This document shows positions 59,023 to 64,000 of a stretch of 64,000 nt of DNA, piece by piece. Numbering within the stretch: position 1 is the stretch's first letter; every line of letters starts with the position of its first letter. The DNA lies in NCBI RefSeq assembly GCF_900110735.1, contig NZ_FOET01000004.1:310001-374000 (forward strand). The letters run 5' to 3'. Made by a program: the position numbers and the translations under genes. The notes beneath the pieces were generated by a model. That model searched no databases and was not told the DNA's origin. It saw only the letters and a list, made by a program, of their open reading frames with translations. This stretch comes from Streptomyces radiopugnans (GTDB lineage Bacteria; Actinomycetota; Actinomycetes; Streptomycetales; Streptomycetaceae).

Positions 59023-59899
59023 CGACCCGTTCGCACAGCTCGTGGGTGCGCAGGGCGTCCTCGGCGTCCAGGTGCCGCCCGGTGCGCACGGCGTCGAGGA
59101 AGGCCAGGGTGATCTGCTCGATGCCGCGCTGGCGGGCCACCGGCACCCAGTCCCCGCGGCGGCGGACGCTGGGCTGGCCCTTGTGGTCGACGATCTCGGC
59201 GAGGTTGAACACCTGGCGCCTGGTGTCCCGCCCGGAGACCTCCAGGACCTCCTCCGCACTGCCGCTCATCCGGTTCATGACGCCGATCGCGGTGAAGCCG
59301 TCGCCCGACATCTGGAGCACCACGTGGTGCAGGAGCCCGTCCCTGACCCGGGCGCGGACGTCGATGTGCCCGGCCGGCCCGGGCAGCAGGAACCGGAGGG
59401 TGTCGACGACGTGGACGAAGTCGTCGTAGACCACCTCGCGCGGGTCGGCCGCCAGCCCGATGCGGTTCTTCTGCATCAGGATCAGGTCGCGCGGGTGCTC
59501 CAGGCACTGGGCGTAGCCGGGTGCGTGGCGGCGGTTGAAGCCGACGGCGAGCGGGACGCGCCGCTCACCGGCCAGGCGCACCAGACGCTCGGACCCGGCC
59601 AGGGTGTAGGCGAGCGGCTTGTCGACGTAGGTGGGGACCCCGGCCTCCAGCAGCCGGGCGACGATCGCGGGGTGCTCGGCCGTCGGGGCGTGGACGAACG
59701 CGGCGTCGGGGCCGGCCGCGATCAGCCCGTCGAGGTCCGTGTGCCGCTGCGGGCCGGGGATCCGGTGGGCCTCGGCCGTCCGCTCCAGGGTGGCGCGGGT
59801 GCGGGTGTGCAGATGGAGCTCCAGTCCCGGCTGGGCGGTGAGCACCGGCAGGTACGCCTTCTGCGCGATGTCGCCGAGCCCGATCACTCCGATCCTCAC
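58994..59899 (-). CDS. Gfo/Idh/MocA family oxidoreductase
   Basis: A 301-residue NAD(P)-dependent sugar dehydrogenase-like protein: N-terminal Rossmann IGVIGLGDIAQKAYLPVL, AAFVHAPTAEHPAIVARLLEAG, VPTYVDKPLAYTLAGSERLVRLA (EKP-type loop, with DKP), then GFNRRHAPGYAQCLEH and the C-terminal beta-sheet domain with DDFVHVVDTLRFLL. Substrate unknown. The GTG at 59899 is used (GGGGG upstream); the longer frame adds an Arg/Pro-rich N-terminus. Convergent with lnt. Confidence 0.92.
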   Translation of the reverse strand: MRIGVIGLGDIAQKAYLPVLTAQPGLELHLHTRTRATLERTAEAHRIPGPQRHTDLDGLIAAGPDAAFVHAPTAEHPAIVARLLEAGVPTYVDKPLAYTLAGSERLVRLAGERRVPLAVGFNRRHAPGYAQCLEHPRDLILMQKNRIGLAADPREVVYDDFVHVVDTLRFLLPGPAGHIDVRARVRDGLLHHVVLQMSGDGFTAIGVMNRMSGSAEEVLEVSGRDTRRQVFNLAEIVDHKGQPSVRRRGDWVPVARQRGIEQITLAFLDAVRTGRHLDAEDALRTHELCERVVIAALEQAR

Positions 59900-60236
59900 G
59901 GAACCCCCTTGGTTTCGCCGTCGTCCGGTGCCGCCCGGTGCTGTCCGGGGCCTCTCGGGGCGCGTCCGCCGCGCCGCCGCCCCGTGTTCCCCGCGGACCG
60001 GCAGCATACGCGGCGTGCGGCGGCTTCCGGGTGGCGCGTGCCGTCGCCGGCCGTACGGTGCGGCGGGGGCGGTGCTCCCCGGCACGGTGTGCCGGGCGGG
60101 GAGGCGCTCCGGCGGGCCCCGCCACCGGTCACACGGGCCCCGTCAGGCACAGGAGGTGCGCGAAGGCGCAGGAGGCCACCCGCGTCACTCCTGGGGGGAG
60201 TTCCCGGCGGCCGCGCGGTGCGGGAGAGTTGGCCGG
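59900..60236. other. Divergent intergenic region, no gene seen
   Basis: 337 bp between the oxidoreductase and the lipoprotein gene. All frames here are opposite-strand or off-frame shadows. GGGAGAG at 60221-60227 is the lipoprotein ribosome site. No convincing promoter, repeat or RNA was seen. Confidence 0.4.
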
Positions 60237-60713
60237 GTGCGACATGTGCGAAGCGCCCTGCTGCTGGCCGGAGCCGCCCTGGCGGCCGTCTCGGGGTGCG
60301 TCACGGTGGCGGGCGGCCAGCGGCCGGAGGAGGGTGGACCGCCGGCCCCTCCCACGGGCCCCGCCCTGCCCCGGCAGGACACCGGACCGCCCCGGACCCC
60401 CGGGGCGGCACACGAGACCCTCGCAAGGGTGGAGGAGGGCCCGGAGCGGCCCGGCACCCCCTCCCCGCCCCGGTACGCTTCGCCGTCCGCGTCGGCCCCC
60501 GCCTTCCCGCCCGCCACGCGTCCGGCTCCCCGCCCGCCGCGGCGCGAACGCCTCCCCTCCGGCCCCGCCCGCCCGGAGCGCGCCTCCGGCGGCTCCCCCG
60601 GCGGTTCCTCCCGGTGGCCCGGCACGGACGTGTGCGGGCTCGGGGAGGTGTACGGCGGCTGGGCCGCGGACGGCGAACCGGCGCGGACCTGCCGGCAGGT
60701 CTACGGCGACTGA
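60237..60713 (+). CDS. Putative lipoprotein, Pro/Arg-rich
   Basis: A 158-residue exported protein: basic start (VRHVRSALLLAG), hydrophobic core and a lipobox VSGC near residue 21. The middle is low-complexity Pro/Arg/Ser/Thr. Only the last 30 residues (DVCGLGEVYGGW... ARTCRQVYGD) look ordered, with two Cys. Such proteins are common in Streptomyces; no family was recognised. The GTG start is fixed by the signal peptide and by GGGAGAG upstream. Its 3' end overlaps the convergent gene by 13 bp. Confidence 0.75.
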   Translation: MRHVRSALLLAGAALAAVSGCVTVAGGQRPEEGGPPAPPTGPALPRQDTGPPRTPGAAHETLARVEEGPERPGTPSPPRYASPSASAPAFPPATRPAPRPPRRERLPSGPARPERASGGSPGGSSRWPGTDVCGLGEVYGGWAADGEPARTCRQVYGD

Positions 60714-61207
60714 CACGGCGGCTCGCCGGTGGCCGCCAGCCGCCGCGACAGCCTCTCGATGGCGGCCCTGACGCCCGTGCCGTACGCGTCGTCGGGCAGT
60801 TCCCCCGCAGCTCCGCGGGCCCGGGCCAGCTCGCGCCGGGCGGCGGCGTGGTCGCCGAGCCCGGCGTGGCCGGCGGCCAGGCTCAGATGGAGCGAGGGGA
60901 GCAGGGCCCGTACGGCCGCCCGGTCCCCGGCCGGGGCCTTCGCGGCGGCCAGCGCGCGCCGGTCCCACTCGAGCCCGGCCACGGGGTCGTCCTGGGTGCC
61001 GGCCAGGTAGTGGGCGATGGCGCAGCGGTGGAAGGGGTCCCCGTCCTCGCCCGTCTCCTCCCACAGGCCCGCCAGCCGGTTGCGCGCCTCCTCCCGGTCC
61101 CCGCCCCGGTGCAGGATGACCGCCTGGCCGATCCTGGTCGGCAGCGGCTCGCCCGCCGCACTCCCCTCCTCCCCCGCCGCTCCCGTCTCCTGCCGATGCT
61201 CCGCCAC
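60701..61207 (-). CDS. TPR-like hypothetical protein
   Basis: A 168-residue soluble protein. After a short Gly/Glu-rich N-terminus it is all-helical with repeated Ala/Leu/Arg pairs (RIGQAVILHRGGDREEARNRLAGLWEE; FHRCAIAHYLAG; SLAAGHAGLGDHAAARRELARARGAAG), consistent with tetratricopeptide-type repeats. No family or role recognised; TPR proteins usually mediate protein contacts. It lies convergent with the lipoprotein gene and 92 bp downstream of the WYL regulator. Confidence 0.78.
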   Translation of the reverse strand: MAEHRQETGAAGEEGSAAGEPLPTRIGQAVILHRGGDREEARNRLAGLWEETGEDGDPFHRCAIAHYLAGTQDDPVAGLEWDRRALAAAKAPAGDRAAVRALLPSLHLSLAAGHAGLGDHAAARRELARARGAAGELPDDAYGTGVRAAIERLSRRLAATGEPPCQSP

Positions 61208-61299
61208 GGGCTCTCCTGTGTGGTGGTGTCGGTGCCGGCGGCGCGGACGTCCTTCCCGCGCCGTCCTCCGACGCTAGCCGCCGACGGCGGCCGCGGCGC

Positions 61300-62331
61300 T
61301 CAGGCGCTCTCACCGGTGCCCCGTCCGTACCTGCGTGCCAGCGCCTCCACCTCCCGGGCGAACGCCGCGCGCAGTCCGGCCGGGCCGAGCACCTCGGCCT
61401 CCGCCCCGAGCCGGAGCAGGTCGCCCACCGCCACGGGTGTGCTCTCCACGGGGAGGAGCGCCCTCACCCAGCCGTCCCCGTCCGGCCCGTCCGTCTCCCG
61501 GGCCTCCCGGACCGCCCGCGCGCCCACCGCGCCGAAGAGCATGGGCAGCAGTCGCAGGCCGCGCGGGGAGAGCCGCAGCAGCGCCTCGTCCCGCAGGCGG
61601 CCGGCCTCCAGACGGCCGGCGACCTCGGCCCAGTGCGCCGCGAGGTCGAAGCCGGCCGGCCGCTCGAAGCGCTCGCCCGGCACCTCGAGGGCGAGGATGC
61701 GCGAGACCCGGTAGGTGCGCAGGTCCTCCCGGGGGCGGGGCCCGCCGCCGTCGCCGTCCGGACCGTGGACGGACCGGGCGACGAGGTACCAGATGCCGCC
61801 CTTGAGGACGAGCCCGAGCGGATGCAGCTCGCGGCGCACCTCGCCCTTCCAGCGGCGGTAGTGGACGCGCAGCGTCCGCTGTTCCCAGACGGCCTCGGCC
61901 ACGCGTGCCAGGTGCGGTACGGGGTCGGCGTCCCGGAACCAGGCCGGGGCGTCGAGGTGGAAGCGCTCGGAGACGCGCCGGGTGCGCTCGGCGAGCTGCG
62001 CGGGGAGCGCGGCACGCAGCTTGAGCTGCGCGGTCGCCAGTTCGGCGCCCAGCCCCAGCTCGGCCGCGGCCCCCGGCATCCCGGCGAGCCACAGGGAGTC
62101 GGCCTCCTCGCCGGTGAGGCCGGTCAGCCGGGTGCGGTAGCCCTCCATCAGGCGGTAGCCGCCCTCCGGTCCCCGTTCGGCGGTCAGCGGCACGCCGGAG
62201 GCGATGAGCGCTTCGGCGTCGCGGTAGACGGTGCGGACGGAGACCTCCAGCTCGGCGGCGAGTTCCGGTGCGGTCATCCGGCCCCGGTTCTGGAGCAGCA
62301 GGAGCATCTGCAGAAGGCGGTCGGCGCGCAT
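61300..62331 (-). CDS. YafY-type WYL-domain transcriptional regulator
   Basis: A 343-residue regulator. An N-terminal HTH_11/DeoR-like domain (MRADRLLQMLLLLQNRGRMTAPELAAELEVSVRTVYRD in parts) spans about residues 1-60, then a WYL domain with HPLGLVLKGGIWYLVARSV near residue 165 and a WCX C-terminal domain. It is divergent from a DUF3224 gene, and the 105-bp gap contains a 37-bp perfect inverted repeat, which is almost certainly its operator. YafY regulators with DUF3224 neighbours are common in actinobacteria; the ligand is unknown. Confidence 0.93.
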   Translation of the reverse strand: MRADRLLQMLLLLQNRGRMTAPELAAELEVSVRTVYRDAEALIASGVPLTAERGPEGGYRLMEGYRTRLTGLTGEEADSLWLAGMPGAAAELGLGAELATAQLKLRAALPAQLAERTRRVSERFHLDAPAWFRDADPVPHLARVAEAVWEQRTLRVHYRRWKGEVRRELHPLGLVLKGGIWYLVARSVHGPDGDGGGPRPREDLRTYRVSRILALEVPGERFERPAGFDLAAHWAEVAGRLEAGRLRDEALLRLSPRGLRLLPMLFGAVGARAVREARETDGPDGDGWVRALLPVESTPVAVGDLLRLGAEAEVLGPAGLRAAFAREVEALARRYGRGTGESA

Positions 62332-62343
62332 GGCGACAGTCTG

Positions 62344-62380
62344 CCGCCCGTACCTGACAGGAGATGTCAGGTACGGGCGG
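62344..62380. promoter_or_regulatory. Perfect 16+5+16 inverted-repeat operator
   Basis: Left arm CCGCCCGTACCTGACA, spacer GGAGA, right arm its exact complement. The core TGACA-N5-TGTCA has the form expected for the adjacent WYL regulator. It is centred 30 bp from the regulator ATG and 75 bp from the DUF3224 ATG, so it can control both. Confidence 0.75.
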
Positions 62381-62436
62381 GACAGTGGTGGCGGCCGGCG
62401 CGGGGAGGGCCCGCGCCATCGCATGTGAGGAGCCCC

Positions 62437-62871
62437 ATGACCACGCACACCACCGGCAGCTTCACCTTCGCCGACTGGCAGGAGAAGGTCGTCGCCGAGG
62501 CCGGCGGCGGCGAAGGCGACGGCGGCGGCCCGAAACTGGCCTCCGCCGTCGTCACCAACCACTTCACCGGCGGCATCGCGGCCACCGGGACCTCGTGCGC
62601 GTACACCATCGTCTACACCACGGGAGAGTCCGGCTCCGCCGGCAGCTTCACCGGCCACGAGCTGGTCTCCGGCACCCTCGACGGACGCGCGGGCTCCTTC
62701 GTGCTCGCCGAGCGCGGCACCTTCGACGAGAAGGGCACCGTGCACTGCGTCTTCGAGGTGGTGCCCGGGTCGGCCACCGGCGAGCTGGCCGGGCTGCGGG
62801 GGACGGGCGGCTTCACCGCCGTGCACGGCGAGCCGTCCGTCGCCTACACCTTCGACTACGGTCTGGGCTGA
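62437..62871 (+). CDS. DUF3224 family protein
   Basis: A 144-residue protein of the DUF3224 beta-barrel family: TTGSFTFADWQEKVVAEA at the start, ASAVVTNHFTGGIAATGTSCAYTIVYTTG, and FVLAERGTFDEKGTVHCVFEVVPGSATGELAGLRGTG (in parts), ending in YTFDYGL. The fold resembles allene oxide cyclase/lipocalin-like barrels; the function is not established. GAGGAG lies before the ATG. Regulated by the divergent WYL protein by inference from the palindrome between them. Confidence 0.92.
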   Translation: MTTHTTGSFTFADWQEKVVAEAGGGEGDGGGPKLASAVVTNHFTGGIAATGTSCAYTIVYTTGESGSAGSFTGHELVSGTLDGRAGSFVLAERGTFDEKGTVHCVFEVVPGSATGELAGLRGTGGFTAVHGEPSVAYTFDYGLG

Positions 62872-62873
62872 GC

Positions 62874-62898
62874 CGGCCCGGGAACGCCGCCCGGGCCG
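62874..62898. terminator. Bidirectional stem-loop
   Basis: CGGCCCGGG, 7-nt loop, CCCGGGCCG: a 9-bp perfect stem between the convergent DUF3224 and ung genes, starting 2 bp after the stop codon. Confidence 0.7.
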
Positions 62899-62911
62899 TC
62901 CGGAAGACGGC

Positions 62912-63592
62912 TCAGGAGCCGAGGTTGGGGATGCACCAGTCGATCGGCGTGTGCCCCTGCGCCGCGATCGCCTCGTTGATCCGGCTGAAGGGGCGTGATC
63001 CGAAGAACTTCTTCGCCGACAGCGGCGAGGGGTGCGCGCCCTGGACCACCGTGTGCCGCTCCGTGTCGATCAGCGGCAGCTTCTTCTTCGCGTAGTTGCC
63101 CCACAGCACGAAGACGGCCGGGTCGGGGCGGGCGCCCACGGCGTGGATCACCGCGTCCGTGAACTTCTCCCAGCCCTTGCCCTTGTGGGAGTTGGCCTCC
63201 CCGGCCCGGACCGTCAGCACCGCGTTGAGCAGGAGTACGCCCTGCTTCGCCCACGGCATCAGATAGCCGTTGTCCGGGACGGGGCAGCCCAGGTCCGCCT
63301 GCAGCTCCTTGTAGATGTTCCGCAGGGACGGCGGGATCCGCACCCCGGGCCGCACCGAGAACGCCAGCCCGTGGCCCTGCCCCTCGCCGTGGTACGGGTC
63401 CTGCCCGAGGACGAGCACCTTGACCTGGTCGTACGGGGTGGCGTCCAGCGCCGCGAAGACCTCTTCGCGGGGCGGGTAGACCGGCCCGCGCGCCCGCTCC
63501 TCCTCGACGAACTCGGTGAGCTCCTTGAAGTAGGGCTTCTCCAGCTCGTCGCCGAGGACCTTCTGCCAGGACTCGGGCAGCATGGCGTTCAC
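62912..63592 (-). CDS. ung: Uracil-DNA glycosylase (family 1)
   Basis: A 226-residue UDG that removes uracil from DNA. Family 1 motifs are clear: VLVLGQDPYHGEGQGHGLAFSV (catalytic Asp in GQDPYHG), LLLNAVLTVRAGEANSHKGKGWEKF and the HPSPLSAKKFFGSRPFSRIN leucine loop. The GTG at 63592 is chosen because GGAGG lies about 10 nt upstream; an ATG 9 nt downstream (MLPESW) is an alternative. Confidence 0.97.
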   Translation of the reverse strand: MNAMLPESWQKVLGDELEKPYFKELTEFVEEERARGPVYPPREEVFAALDATPYDQVKVLVLGQDPYHGEGQGHGLAFSVRPGVRIPPSLRNIYKELQADLGCPVPDNGYLMPWAKQGVLLLNAVLTVRAGEANSHKGKGWEKFTDAVIHAVGARPDPAVFVLWGNYAKKKLPLIDTERHTVVQGAHPSPLSAKKFFGSRPFSRINEAIAAQGHTPIDWCIPNLGS

Positions 63593-63710
63593 GTGAGACA
63601 GACCTCCGGTGTCGGTTCCGCGCGCCTCACCCGGGCGCGTACCCCAGAACGTACCGGTGACCGCCGACAGCCGCGCCGCGCAGGCGGTCACCGGCGGCCG
63701 CCCTCCCGGG

Positions 63711-64000
63711 TCACCAGCTCTTCTTGCGGTCGAGCTCCCACAGCCGCATGATCGTCGAGGAGTCGATGCTCCACTCCACACCGGCGATGTCCTTGTGCGC
63801 GGCGATGTAGAGCTTGCCCTGCCACAGGGGCAGCAGCCGGACGTCCTCGGCCAGGATCTTCTGCGCCTGTGTGAAAGCGGCGCTGGCCGCGCCCCGGTCG
63901 CTCTCCTTGCGGGACTTGGGCAGCAGCGTGCCGGTCAGGACCTTGTGCTCGTACGGCGTGCCCAGGGCGTTCTCCTTGCCGACGAACGGCGAGATGTAGT
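63711..64000 (-). CDS. C-terminal part of ABC peptide/solute-binding protein (partial)
   Basis: The last 95 residues of a gene continuing beyond the window end. The visible sequence contains ILAEDVRLLPLWQGKLYIAA and the final WELDRKKSW, typical of family 5 extracellular solute-binding proteins (DppA/OppA type) of oligopeptide ABC transporters. The signal peptide and the transporter subunits are not visible. The stop codon lies 118 bp upstream of the ung start, in the same direction. Confidence 0.8.
   Translation of the reverse strand, partial: YISPFVGKENALGTPYEHKVLTGTLLPKSRKESDRGAASAAFTQAQKILAEDVRLLPLWQGKLYIAAHKDIAGVEWSIDSSTIMRLWELDRKKSW

Noticed and set aside
59938..60771. Plus-strand 277-codon frame around the lipoprotein gene
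   Set aside because: Arg/Pro-rich composition, no ribosome site, and it is the out-of-frame shadow of the lipoprotein gene, whose signal peptide is clear.
1..64000. tRNA, rRNA, insertion sequences, prophage or attachment sites
   Set aside because: No T-loop GGTTCGAATCC-like sequence, no transposase or integrase motif and no paired terminal repeats were seen; a tRNAscan or ISfinder search was not possible.

Overview
The window is a very GC-rich actinobacterial chromosome segment and almost certainly comes from Streptomyces or a close relative. The evidence is strong GC bias in third codon positions, many GTG and TTG starts, translationally coupled ATGA/GTGA junctions, a complete conservon with two cytochrome P450s, a WhiB-like protein, a DUF3040 protein and a SpoIIE-type PP2C phosphatase. 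I saw no rRNA, tRNA, CRISPR array, insertion sequence, prophage or integration site. It reads as ordinary chromosome with one accessory-looking block, an exopolysaccharide locus.

Layout. 0-2.6 kb: a DMT transporter divergent from a MocR/PdxR-type regulator, with a direct-repeat operator between them. 2.7-5.0 kb: a minus-strand operon of three Roadblock/LC7 proteins and one PATAN (DUF4388)-like winged-helix protein, with no GTPase. 5.4-12.8 kb: Tat-exported PhoD, a DUF1990 protein, a membrane-anchored ACT-GNAT fusion, a trans-sulfuration PLP enzyme divergent from an Lrp/AsnC regulator, and a DUF885 protein. 13.2-18.5 kb: a conservon of histidine-kinase-like ATPase, Roadblock protein, DUF742 protein, GTPase, a CYP157-like P450 lacking the EXXR motif and a CYP154-like P450. 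18.6-23.6 kb: an SDR and sbcC/sbcD.

23.8-38.5 kb: an exopolysaccharide locus. One five-gene operon (Wzy, Wzz with a degenerate BY-kinase domain, Wzx, a secreted GGxF-repeat propeller protein, a cytidylyltransferase) lies beside a gmd-acetyltransferase-glycosyltransferase operon, GDP-fucose synthase, a second glycosyltransferase and the initiating sugar-phosphate transferase. A CDP-alcohol phosphatidyltransferase converges on it. Together they predict a fucose-containing, lipid-carrier-assembled and exported polymer, perhaps with a CDP-activated polyol substituent.

38.7-52.9 kb: small housekeeping and hypothetical genes: IMPACT, CoA-binding, MDR oxidoreductase, a WhiB-like protein with a small upstream ORF, SRPBCC, a GvpU-like protein, YbaK, a hexapeptide acyltransferase coupled to a 31-residue membrane peptide, gamma-carbonic anhydrase, an MFS transporter with an odd start, a spermidine-synthase-like protein, a TVP38 protein, UppP, a CapA lipoprotein, a PP2C phosphatase and DUF3040. 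53.0-57.2 kb: GH65 phosphorylase, beta-phosphoglucomutase-like HAD and a universal stress protein. 57.5-64.0 kb: apolipoprotein N-acyltransferase, a Gfo/Idh/MocA oxidoreductase, a lipoprotein, a WYL regulator and DUF3224 protein separated by a 37-bp inverted repeat, uracil-DNA glycosylase and the C-terminal end of an ABC solute-binding protein.

Coordinates were read by eye. Family assignments rest on motifs and remembered family architecture, not on searches.
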